From the NCBI GenBank assembly GCA_902574425.1, contig CACGNA010000012.1:1-33697 (forward strand): a DNA stretch of 33,697 bases. Direction: 5' to 3'. The notes beneath the pieces were generated by a model. That model had not been told where the DNA came from, searched no databases, and saw nothing but the letters and a program-made list of their open reading frames with translations. This DNA is from an uncultured Prochlorococcus sp. (GTDB lineage Bacteria > Cyanobacteriota > Cyanobacteriia > PCC-6307 > Cyanobiaceae). The position numbers and the translations under genes were made by a program. Numbering within the stretch: the first letter of the stretch is position 1; every line of letters begins with the position of its first letter. Shown one piece after another: positions 1 through 5,202 of this stretch.

Positions 1-485
1 AGTATTGCTTTGTTAGGTAATAAAATCCTATCTCCATGCCAATGCAGTACATGAAAAGGGTCTTCAAACAGTGATTTAAAGTCACTATTTGATTTATCAA
101 TAAAAATTTGAGACCATCCAATTTCTGGTAATTCTTTTGGAGGGTATCCATATTTTAAAGTTTCAACATCTCCTCCAGCAGCACTCGCAAGCAACTGAGC
201 ACCTAAGCAAACACCGATTATAGGTCTCTTATTCTCTAATTCTCTTCTTATAAAATCTCTCTCCAACTTTAGCCATGAGTATTTGTCGCTCCCAATATCT
301 TTGACTCCCATCGGTCCACCCATAATTAAAATTAGATCACCTTCTTTTGTTTTAGGAAGATTATCTTTTTTATCCAAACGAATAATTTCAATTTTTAAAT
401 TTCTTTCTTCAGCAAATTGTTTAAAAAGACCAGGTCCTTCTATTTCTAAATGCTGCAAAACTAAGAGTCGTTTTATTCCCTTCAT
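1..485 (-). CDS. class-I glutamine amidotransferase, C-terminus cut by window edge
   Basis: The reading frame starts at ATG (complement 483-485) and runs off the left edge, giving the first 161 residues. A beta-strand/oxyanion segment LILIMGGPMG (about 51-60) is followed by the nucleophile elbow GVCLGAQLLA (about 91-100, catalytic Cys93). A later FHVLHWHGD segment (about 144-152) is typical of GMP-synthase-like class-I amidotransferases. The family hydrolyses glutamine and channels ammonia to a partner, or acts on gamma-glutamyl compounds; the substrate cannot be told here, and the catalytic His/Glu should lie beyond the edge. The ATG follows directly the TGA of the upstream gene, so the two are probably co-transcribed. 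Confidence 0.85.
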   Translation of the reverse strand, partial: MKGIKRLLVLQHLEIEGPGLFKQFAEERNLKIEIIRLDKKDNLPKTKEGDLILIMGGPMGVKDIGSDKYSWLKLERDFIRRELENKRPIIGVCLGAQLLASAAGGDVETLKYGYPPKELPEIGWSQIFIDKSNSDFKSLFEDPFHVLHWHGDRILLPNKAI

Positions 486-782
486 TCACTTTCCCATTAT
501 TTCAGCAGAATTAGAACAGACATTAACGCTAAACCACTCCATTGAGGACCAATTACTTTCTTGATATGTACCAGCAGCAACACTTACAAAACAATCATTC
601 TCAAACCAACTTCGATAAGTGGGATTTAATTCAGTTCCTTTTAATCTGTTTTCTAAGCCTTTTCCATATTTTTTAATAACAAGATTTATAGCTTCGTACT
701 CAATTTGTCTTTGCCTTTCATCAGCAAAAGCTCCTAAAGGTATAAAAAAAAGGATTAATGCAATAAGCAAATGTTTCATCAA
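486..782 (-). CDS. small secreted protein of unknown function
   Basis: 98 residues. Residues 1-20 form a signal peptide (MMKHLLIALILFF then a small-residue end at GAFA), so the product is probably exported. The mature part is rich in aromatic and charged residues and has two Cys (in ENDCF and NVCSN) that could form a disulfide. I do not recognise a named family. A broken paralogue lies at 10461-10754 with the same motifs (GLEN, YRSW, AGTYQES, MEWFSVN), so this is the intact member. Its TGA abuts the ATG of the amidotransferase downstream. Confidence 0.75.
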   Translation of the reverse strand: MMKHLLIALILFFIPLGAFADERQRQIEYEAINLVIKKYGKGLENRLKGTELNPTYRSWFENDCFVSVAAGTYQESNWSSMEWFSVNVCSNSAEIMGK

Positions 783-794
783 TTCTTCTATTTT

Positions 795-1085
795 TTATAT
801 GAAGTTAATTTCATATTGTTTAATTAATTTTTTAAAATCTTCAACTCTTTTTTGTCCGTTCTTTAAAGGTCTTGAGGAGTCAAGTACAGCTGCACAACAT
901 AATTGCCAACAAGATTTTTCATCTAGTTCTAATTGCTCGCATATTTTTTTTGGGGCTTTAAAAACTGTATTTATTTCAGCAATATGTTGAGTAGTTTCCC
1001 ATAATTCTCCTTCAAGAAAATCAAGTTCAATACTTGATAATAATTCTGTGGCTACGTAATCTTTGATTAGCTCAGTTAATTCCAC
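795..1085 (-). CDS. hypothetical protein, 96 aa, GTG start
   Basis: The start codon is GTG (complement 1083-1085). The sequence looks soluble and helical, with an acidic N-terminal half (DFLEGELWETTQHIAEI) and a CWQLCCAAVLDSS stretch holding three Cys. No family recognised. It is the first gene of a minus-strand run (795-1085, then the secreted protein, then the amidotransferase) with short gaps, so an operon is likely. A diverged copy of the recurrent leader block lies about 55-100 bases upstream. Confidence 0.65.
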   Translation of the reverse strand: MELTELIKDYVATELLSSIELDFLEGELWETTQHIAEINTVFKAPKKICEQLELDEKSCWQLCCAAVLDSSRPLKNGQKRVEDFKKLIKQYEINFI

Positions 1086-1138
1086 AATATTTTATTAAAG
1101 TAGGAAAAGTTAAATCATCTCTTACTATTTGTATAGCA

Positions 1139-1190
1139 AGATAAAAAAAAAGGAGCTAATTACCCCTTATTTTTGATCTGATTTAATCTA
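1139..1190 (-). promoter_or_regulatory. diverged copy of the accessory-gene leader cassette
   Basis: Read on the minus strand, a GATTAAATCAGATCAAAAAT block is followed by AAGGGGTAATTAGCTCCTT and a run of T. The second part can fold as a short hairpin with an AATTA loop. It resembles the better-conserved copies at 1897-1941 and 11040-11085, but the distance to the GTG start at 1085 is longer than in other copies. Confidence 0.45.
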
Positions 1191-1205
1191 TAAAATTTAA
1201 GACAT

Positions 1206-1237
1206 AAAAAAGACCCTATTCTGGGTCTTTTTTTTTT
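1206..1237. terminator. intrinsic terminator, usable in both directions
   Basis: GACCC-TATTCT-GGGTC stem-loop flanked by six A on the left and ten T on the right. On the plus strand the T-run is long. On the minus strand it would stop transcripts arriving from the 1633-1896 gene before they enter 795-1085. Confidence 0.7.
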
Positions 1238-1632
1238 GTTGACGACAGAGAGGAGATCTATTTGATAATCAGATTAAGAATTTTCTTAGAAATTAGTTTT
1301 GGAAGTAAAAGTGATAACTCACTTCTTCATGCTTTACAAACGACATGCTTTACAAACGACATGCTTTACAAACGACTTTATTTTTAAGATAGTTCAAAAT
1401 TAATCCCGAAAGTTTAATTTCTGATTACTTAACTTTCTTTCCGGAAAGGTTAGAGAAGTTTATTTACCTTAGTATTGCAGACTATGGATTAGTGAAGATC
1501 TAGTTGGTCAACCTTGGTCGAGTCGATCATCAGAACTTTCGTTTTATTAAGTTGATCGGTCTCAAATATTTTGCATGAATCCTTAAGATTGATTTAATCA
1601 TGATTAATTAAATCTTTAATCCTGGGACTACA
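1238..1632. other. gene-free stretch with tandem repeat and palindrome
   Basis: No convincing ORF on either strand. It contains a 16-bp unit repeated three times (1329-1376) and a perfect 12-bp palindrome CTTTCCGGAAAG (1437-1448). A few longer GC-containing words near 1500-1560 could belong to an untranslated RNA, but I cannot support one. Confidence 0.4.
1329..1376. repeat. three perfect tandem copies of a 16-bp unit
   Basis: The unit ATGCTTTACAAACGAC occurs at 1329-1344, 1345-1360 and 1361-1376 without a mismatch. It is not in a gene. 16 is not a multiple of three, and no stem or T-run marks it as a terminator. Confidence 0.95.
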
Positions 1633-1896
1633 TCATCCAACAAGCTCAATGGAATAAACGGTATCCTTACAATTATTTTTTTTATCCCATTCCTTTGCAA
1701 AAGGTGATTCCATCTCTTCACCTAATTTTTCTAAGTCAGTACAGTTCATTAATAAATGAGATTTGTGGTCATTGACTTTTACAAACTCATAATCAGTGAC
1801 AAACTCTTTGCACATTTCTTCAAGAAATAAATTAGTAACGTCATTTTTAAATTTTTCAAATGTACAGCTAAAAGTTGAGATGATGAGTGTGTTCAT
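1633..1896 (-). CDS. small hypothetical protein, intact member of a local paralogue family (DUF3764-like?)
   Basis: 87 residues, starting MNTLIISTFSCTFEKF and ending CKDTVYSIELVG. The N-terminal beta-strand plus helix (TFSCTFEKF) resembles the TVFTFKLSNTFEEW start of the protein at 10755-11039, which I associate with DUF3764; the link here is weaker. A close relative at 11595-11815 shares DLEKLGE.ME.PFAKE but is frameshifted, and a remnant of only the first codons sits at 3158-3226. The ATG follows directly the conserved leader cassette at 1897-1941 and has no Shine-Dalgarno sequence apart from what that leader offers. Confidence 0.65.
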   Translation of the reverse strand: MNTLIISTFSCTFEKFKNDVTNLFLEEMCKEFVTDYEFVKVNDHKSHLLMNCTDLEKLGEEMESPFAKEWDKKNNCKDTVYSIELVG

Positions 1897-1941
1897 AAAA
1901 AAAGGAGCTAATTGCCCTTTATGTTAGATCGACTGTCAATT
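1897..1941 (-). promoter_or_regulatory. recurrent accessory-gene leader cassette
   Basis: On the minus strand: TTGACAGTCGATCTAACAT, then AAAGGGCAATTAGCTCCTTT, which can fold (AAAGG/CCTTT plus GC/GC around an AATTA loop), then a T-run abutting the ATG at 1896. TAACAT sits where a -10 would put the RNA 5' end at the hairpin. The same order recurs elsewhere in the window. Confidence 0.6.
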
Positions 1942-2005
1942 GAAGTCCTATAAAACTACTTGACCTAAACATTTAAAAATATTTTTGTGCAGATACATAA
2001 TAAAA

Positions 2006-2095
2006 TACATATATGTAGCAGATATGTATAGATTTAATATTAATATGAGCATATATGACCTATTTCTTTACATTCATTAATATTTATGTTATATT
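2006..2095 (+). promoter_or_regulatory. hli promoter with upstream 15-bp element
   Basis: TTTACA (2067-2072), 17-bp spacer, TATATT (2090-2095), then 26 bases to the ATG of the first hli gene. The block TACATATATGTAGCA (2006-2020) lies 46 bp upstream of the -35. The same three elements with the same spacing precede the A-type hli genes at 3995 and 27984. An activator site, for example an HLR1/RpaB-type site, is possible but not shown. Confidence 0.75.
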
Positions 2096-2121
2096 TGTTT
2101 ACATAATCATTATTTTTAATT

Positions 2122-2229
2122 ATGACACCTGAAGCAGAAAGATTTAATGGTTGGGCGGCAATGCTCGGCTTCGTAGCAGCTGTTGGTTCCTACGTAACAA
2201 CTGGTCAAATCATTCCAGGTTGGTTCTAA
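2122..2229 (+). CDS. hli: high-light-inducible protein, 35 aa (type A)
   Basis: Begins MTPEAERFNGWAAMLGF and ends TTGQIIPGWF. It carries the chlorophyll-binding E..NGW.AMLGF signature of single-helix LHC-like (Hli/SCP) proteins, which protect the photosystems under light stress in the thylakoid membrane and probably bind chlorophyll a and carotenoid as dimers. It is among the shortest forms: essentially one membrane helix and no N-terminal extension. Too short for most ORF finders. Its TAA overlaps the next gene's ATG (TAATG), implying translational coupling. Near-identical copies are at 3995-4102 and 27877-27984. Confidence 0.93.
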   Translation: MTPEAERFNGWAAMLGFVAAVGSYVTTGQIIPGWF

Positions 2230-2438
2230 TGACAAATTCTTCATACATAACAACTGAATCTGATGGAAGACAAAATATGTTTCCTTCAGAAACTCGTCCA
2301 TACATAGATGAGTCTGTTTCATATGAGGGTTACCCTCAAAATGCTGAAAAAGTTAATGGTCGTTGGGCAATGGTTGGTTTCGTTTCATTGCTGGGTGCAT
2401 ACGTAACAACTGGTCAAATTATTCCAGGTATTTTTTAA
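2229..2438 (+). CDS. hli: high-light-inducible protein, 69 aa (type B)
   Basis: The start is the ATG overlapping the previous stop (TAATG at 2227-2231). The longer frame opening at 2151 reads the previous gene out of frame and is not real. A roughly 36-residue soluble extension (with FPSETRPYIDESVSYEG) precedes the pigment-binding helix EKVNGRWAMVGF and the conserved end TTGQIIPGIF. Thylakoid Hli protein as above. A relative at 26832-26993 has lost its N-terminal extension. Two Hli types encoded with one-base overlap suggest they are made together, perhaps as heterodimers (inference). Confidence 0.93.
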   Translation: MTNSSYITTESDGRQNMFPSETRPYIDESVSYEGYPQNAEKVNGRWAMVGFVSLLGAYVTTGQIIPGIF

Positions 2439-2548
2439 TCAGCCTATTAGCAAGTTTTTTGATTTTAATAGTCTCATTAACTGCTTTATTCGTCGCTTAT
2501 TTAACTAAATAACTTCAAAAACATCTAATTTATTTAAACCAAAATCAA

Positions 2549-2701
2549 ATGAAAAATTCAAAAACAATTTTAAAAACAAAAACAATCGAAAAAGAAAAAG
2601 TAGTTGCAGAAACTATCAACGGTAGATTCGCAATGCTTGGTCTTATGGCTGCTATTGGTGCATATCTAACTACTGGACAAATTATTCCAGGTTTTGTTTA
2701 A
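2549..2701 (+). CDS. hli: high-light-inducible protein, 50 aa (type C)
   Basis: Lys-rich N-terminus MKNSKTILKTKTIEKEK, then VVAETINGRFAMLGL with the E..NGR.AM.G pigment-binding motif, and the end TTGQIIPGFV. Single thylakoid helix. It differs from the copies at 4102-4248 and 27737-27877 mainly in the first 10-15 residues. The gap of 110 bases from the B-type gene holds no ORF with a standard start, though one frame spells a hydrophobic stretch ending at 2510. Confidence 0.92.
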   Translation: MKNSKTILKTKTIEKEKVVAETINGRFAMLGLMAAIGAYLTTGQIIPGFV

Positions 2702-2734
2702 CCAAAAACTTAAAAACAATCAACCACAAAGCAA

Positions 2735-2863
2735 ATGGAAAAATCACAATCTAACTATTGGCAAAATGCTGAAATAACTAATGGAAGAATGGCAATGATG
2801 GGCTTCTTTGCATTAGTAGTAAACTACGGTCTTTTTGGCTGGATCATTCCAGGTATTTTTTAA
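2735..2863 (+). CDS. hli: high-light-inducible protein, 42 aa (type D)
   Basis: Begins MEKSQSNYWQNAEITNGR and continues MAMMGFFALVVNYGLFGWIIPGIF. The pigment-binding motif AEITNGRMAMMGF is complete. The end differs from types A-C (NYGLFGW in place of AYVTTGQ), marking a separate Hli subgroup shared with 4678-4806 and, more distantly, 7565-7819. Membrane location in thylakoids is inferred from the family. One base separates its stop from the following ATG. Confidence 0.92.
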   Translation: MEKSQSNYWQNAEITNGRMAMMGFFALVVNYGLFGWIIPGIF

Positions 2864-2864
2864 A

Positions 2865-2954
2865 ATGAACATAGACTTTTTCTTAATCTCTTTCTTTATA
2901 TATCTTTTAGTGCCAGTGATAATGATAGCTAAAGGAAAAAAAGCAACTAACTAA
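2865..2954 (+). CDS. 29-aa membrane miniprotein of the hli module
   Basis: MNIDFFLISFFIYLLVPVIM forms one hydrophobic helix with a short basic tail (AKGKKATN). The ATG lies one base after the D-type hli stop, so it is co-translated. A near-identical copy (four substitutions) sits in the same place at 4808-4897, which is strong evidence that it is a real gene. Function unknown; a partner of Hli or of a photosystem subunit is possible. Confidence 0.8.
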   Translation: MNIDFFLISFFIYLLVPVIMIAKGKKATN

Positions 2955-2958
2955 AAAA

Positions 2959-3138
2959 ATGAATTTAGGAATTCTCTTTCTCAAAGTTAATACCACTGGA
3001 GTAATAACTTTATCTGAATTGGATTGGGTTGCAAATCATCAATCACAATTTTCAAGATTAGATATGGCAATAGTTTTAAAAATTGGTCGACTTATGGATG
3101 AAGGAATAATAGAACTTGATTGTAGATTGCCAGTATAA
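2959..3138 (+). CDS. 59-aa hypothetical protein of the hli module
   Basis: Begins MNLGILFLKVNTTGVITLSE and ends IIELDCRLPV. It looks like a small soluble alpha/beta protein with one Cys. The duplicate at 4902-5081 has substitutions that mostly keep or conservatively change residues, which indicates selection on the protein. It is the last gene before the large-loop hairpin at 3158-3198. Function unknown; linkage to hli genes suggests a stress-related role. Confidence 0.8.
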   Translation: MNLGILFLKVNTTGVITLSELDWVANHQSQFSRLDMAIVLKIGRLMDEGIIELDCRLPV

Positions 3139-3157
3139 ATATTTAAAAATTAAATAG

Positions 3158-3198
3158 TCATGAGAGCTTGCTTTTAGGGATATAGGTAAGCTTTTTTT
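3158..3198 (+). terminator. terminator-like hairpin with 14-nt GGGATA loop
   Basis: AGCTTGC-TTTTAGGGATATAG-GTAAGCT followed by seven T: a 7-bp stem (one G-U) closing a 14-nt loop. It ends the first hli module. The loop core AGGGATA recurs in hairpins at 5095-5136 and 28233-28270, and GGGATA at 26478-26516 (minus). Ordinary terminators have 4-8-nt loops. Confidence 0.8.
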
Positions 3199-3226
3199 GT
3201 TTTCTATCTTTGATGAGTATGTTCAT
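3158..3226 (-). pseudogene. 5' remnant of a 1633-1896-type gene
   Basis: After the leader cassette at 3227-3273, the ATG and first codons (MNILI) match MNTLI of the intact gene at 1633-1896 almost base for base. The frame then runs straight through the hli terminator hairpin and stops after 22 codons. The body of the gene has been replaced, apparently by the end of the inserted hli module. Confidence 0.6.
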
Positions 3227-3273
3227 TAAAAAAAACGGGCTAGTTGCCACTTATTTTAGATCGACTGTCAATC
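3227..3273 (-). promoter_or_regulatory. leader cassette left in front of a truncated gene
   Basis: On the minus strand GATTGACAGTCGATCTAAAAT, then GGC-AACTA-GCC and a run of eight T before the ATG. The conserved block is the best match to the consensus in the window, although the gene it served is gone. Confidence 0.6.
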
Positions 3274-3653
3274 ATTCTCCTTTTGTATCTTCTTAAGTCT
3301 TTTGTATTCCTGATTTAGAACACCTAAACTCCAAGAACCTATTAATTCAGTAGAATTAAATAAACTAAATATTTATTTTGAATAAGAGACATCAGTTAAA
3401 TATAAATATAGATGAGGCTTTACTAAGATTTTTATCTTTTCTTGAAAAACATAAATTGCTTTGAATAAAGGTGATTGAAGGGATCAAAATATGGATTGAT
3501 TAGTGTGCTTTTAAGATGGTTGTTATTTCCTAATAGTCACTGATTTACATCAAGATATAAGTCTCTTAAAAACAAAGGATCTTCTTTTAAGTATTTTCTA
3601 CGTTGTTTTTATCTGAGATTCTGATTTGAATTAGAAAAGCTATAGATATTCCT
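3274..3653. other. gene-free stretch between the two hli modules
   Basis: Short stop-rich frames only. A 28-codon frame near 3377-3463 (ending EKHKLL) has only a TTG start and is not supported. No terminator or repeat seen. Confidence 0.4.
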
Positions 3654-3761
3654 ATGGAAAAATCATTTGTAAATTTCATTTATTGGATCCTAGTAAAGTC
3701 AGCTGAAAGTTACTATGGCGACGCAACGAAAACAGAAGTATCATACACTCCTTATTTTTAA
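3654..3761 (+). CDS. 35-aa hypothetical miniprotein
   Basis: MEKSFVNFIYWILVKSAESY then YGDATKTEVSYTPYF. The N-terminal half can form an amphipathic or membrane-associated helix and the C-terminal half is polar and aromatic. The style (short helix plus extended tail) resembles the 50-aa protein at 32095-32247. No clear ribosome-binding site, so this is a candidate only. Confidence 0.45.
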   Translation: MEKSFVNFIYWILVKSAESYYGDATKTEVSYTPYF

Positions 3762-3880
3762 ATCTCCAATGTTTTGTTAATTAAGATTTAGAAAAGATCT
3801 TTGATCATATTGTCTTCTTACAATATATATTTTCTAATTTTTAAATCCTGAGCAGTTTGCTCATAATTCTAAAAATATTT

Positions 3881-3970
3881 TACATATATGTAACATAACT
3901 GTTTAAGATTGTTTTTATAACATGTAATTTAGATAAATTTCTTTACATTAATTAATACCTGTGTTATATT
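3881..3970 (+). promoter_or_regulatory. hli promoter with upstream 15-bp element
   Basis: TACATATATGTAACA (3881-3895), then 46 bp, TTTACA (3942-3947), 17-bp spacer, TATATT (3965-3970) and 24 bases to the ATG. Same architecture as at 2006-2095, although the bases in between have diverged. Confidence 0.75.
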
Positions 3971-3994
3971 TCTTTACATAATATATTTTTAATT

Positions 3995-4102
3995 ATGACT
4001 CCAGAAGCAGAAAGATTTAACGGTTGGGCGGCAATGCTCGGTTTCGTGGCAGCTGTTGGCGCATACGTAACAACTGGTCAAATTATTCCTGGTTGGTTCT
4101 AA
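3995..4102 (+). CDS. hli: high-light-inducible protein, 35 aa (type A)
   Basis: Same protein as at 2122-2229 except Ala for Ser near residue 23. Motif EAERFNGWAAMLGF and end IIPGWF intact. First gene of the second hli module. The stop overlaps the next ATG (TAATG). A start at 4024 in another frame is an artefact. Confidence 0.93.
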   Translation: MTPEAERFNGWAAMLGFVAAVGAYVTTGQIIPGWF

Positions 4103-4248
4103 TGACAAATTCAAAAACAAAAACAAAAACAATCGAAAAAGAAAAAGTAGTTGCAGAAACTATCAACGGTAGATTCGCAATGCTTGGTCTTATGGCTGCT
4201 ATTGGTGCATATCTAACGACTGGACAAATTATTCCTGGCTTTGTGTAA
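4102..4248 (+). CDS. hli: high-light-inducible protein, 48 aa (type C)
   Basis: MTNSKTKTKTIEKEKVVAET, then INGRFAMLGLMAAIG and TTGQIIPGFV. From KTKTIEKEK on it equals the C-type protein at 2549-2701. Its first residues (MTNS) match the start of the B-type gene at 2229 instead, so the gene looks like a fusion of a B start and a C body, as if the B gene had been deleted between them. Both ends overlap neighbours by one base (TAATG). Confidence 0.92.
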   Translation: MTNSKTKTKTIEKEKVVAETINGRFAMLGLMAAIGAYLTTGQIIPGFV

Positions 4249-4430
4249 TGCTTGAGGCAGGAATTAACACTTGGATTAACACTATACTTTTTCCTTTTAT
4301 GCCAGTCATAACAGTACTTATTGTTAGTGCATTAATGTTGAATGATTTGCCATGGAATGATGATGATGACGATGATGATGGCGGTGGATTAACCACCCCG
4401 TTGTATAACTATGTTCCCCAAGGGGTTTAG
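4248..4430 (+). CDS. 60-aa membrane protein with poly-Asp tail
   Basis: One hydrophobic segment (about 11-31: TILFPFMPVITVLIVSALML) followed by a very acidic Asp/Gly run (NDDDDDDDGGG) and an aromatic end NYVPQGV. The ATG overlaps the stop of the preceding hli, so it is translationally coupled to it. The acidic tail could bind Mg2+/Ca2+ or a basic partner on one side of the membrane (inference). It has no counterpart in the first module. Confidence 0.75.
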   Translation: MLEAGINTWINTILFPFMPVITVLIVSALMLNDLPWNDDDDDDDGGGLTTPLYNYVPQGV

Positions 4431-4445
4431 AGGATATACATCAAA

Positions 4446-4633
4446 ATGATTTTCATCTCATCTTTATTTAACTCAGTCCCTTCAAATGCTAAAGACCTTT
4501 TAGAGTTTGGTTTCTTTCTTACTGTGGGTTTTACAGCAGGAAAAGTAGGACTCTTATAAAAACATATCTAAATACCATATCACTATTTGTCATCGCAATA
4601 ATGACTACTGTGATAGCACTAAGTATTGCTTAA
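4446..4633 (+). pseudogene. small membrane protein, probably broken by a one-base deletion
   Basis: ATG at 4446 opens 37 codons (MIFISSLFNS ... FFLTVGFTAGKVGLL) to TAA at 4557-4559. In the -1 frame the sequence continues without a stop from about 4545 to TAA at 4631-4633 as a second hydrophobic helix (TISLFVIAIMTTVIALSIA). The simplest reading is a two-helix protein of about 60 residues with one base lost near 4545-4550. The 37-aa product could still be made, or a -1 frameshift at GGAAAAG could join the halves. Confidence 0.5.
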
Positions 4634-4677
4634 GCGCTATAAAAATTTAATCATTCTTATTAACGAACAATAAAAAA

Positions 4678-4806
4678 ATGGAAAACTCAAAACCAACTTA
4701 TTGGCAAAATGCCGAGAGAACAAATGGAAGGATGGCAATGATGGGCTTCTTCGCATTAGTAGCTAACTATGGTCTCTTTGGCTGGATAATCCCAGGTATT
4801 TATTAA
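4678..4806 (+). CDS. hli: high-light-inducible protein, 42 aa (type D)
   Basis: MENSKPTYWQNAERTNGR then MAMMGFFALVANYGLFGWII. It is the counterpart of 2735-2863 with a handful of substitutions, none in the NGR.AMMGF pigment motif. It is followed by the same 29-aa and 59-aa genes with the same spacing as in the first module, so this three-gene block moved or was copied as a unit. Confidence 0.92.
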   Translation: MENSKPTYWQNAERTNGRMAMMGFFALVANYGLFGWIIPGIY

Positions 4807-4807
4807 A

Positions 4808-4897
4808 ATGAATGTAGATATTTTCTTAATCTCTTTCTTTACATATCTATTAGTGCCAGTGGTAATGATAGCTAAAGGGAAAAAAGCAACTAACTAA
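4808..4897 (+). CDS. 29-aa membrane miniprotein of the hli module
   Basis: MNVDIFLISFFTYLLVPVVM plus the tail IAKGKKATN; paralogue of 2865-2954. The differences (I/V, F/I, I/T, I/V) keep the helix hydrophobic, as expected of a translated gene. One base separates it from the hli stop. Confidence 0.8.
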   Translation: MNVDIFLISFFTYLLVPVVMIAKGKKATN

Positions 4898-4901
4898 AAA
4901 T

Positions 4902-5081
4902 ATGAATTTAGGTATTCTCTTTCTCAAAGTTAATACAACTGGAGTAATAACTTTATCTGAATTGAATTGGATTACAAATCATCAATTACAATTTTCAAGA
5001 TTAGATATGGCACTAGTTTTAAAAATTGGTCGCTTAATGGATGAAGAAATAATAGAACTTGATTGTAGGTTGCCAGCATAA
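4902..5081 (+). CDS. 59-aa hypothetical protein of the hli module
   Basis: Paralogue of 2959-3138, beginning MNLGILFLKVNTTGVITLSE and ending ELDCRLPA. About eight residues differ (for example D/N, V/I, A/T, S/L, I/L, G/E) with no indel or stop. It precedes the second GGGATA-loop hairpin. Confidence 0.8.
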   Translation: MNLGILFLKVNTTGVITLSELNWITNHQLQFSRLDMALVLKIGRLMDEEIIELDCRLPA

Positions 5082-5094
5082 TTTAAGAGAATCG

Positions 5095-5136
5095 TCATGA
5101 GCTTGCTTTTAGGGATATAGGCAATCTTTTTTTTGT
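5095..5136 (+). terminator. terminator-like hairpin with 14-nt GGGATA loop
   Basis: GCTTGC-TTTTAGGGATATAG-GCAATC followed by eight T. The 14-nt loop is identical to that at 3158-3198 while the stem differs (GCAATC versus GTAAGCT), with one stem mismatch. Loop identity exceeding stem identity suggests the loop matters. Confidence 0.75.
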
Positions 5137-5202
5137 TTTTTATTTATTGTTATGTTACTGGTACGAGGTCTCTAAATGCTTAAAAGCCTGTTATGTGTTT
5201 AT

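Noticed and set aside
2151-2228. Longer start for the B-type hli
   Set aside because: This stretch reads the A-type hli out of frame; the ATG at 2229 overlapping the stop (TAATG) is the real start. The same holds for 4024-4101 and 27878-27955.
2438-2510. Hydrophobic frame LLASFLILIVSLTALFVAYL after the B-type hli
   Set aside because: No ATG, GTG or sensible TTG start in frame; may be a relic of a membrane miniprotein, not listed as a gene.
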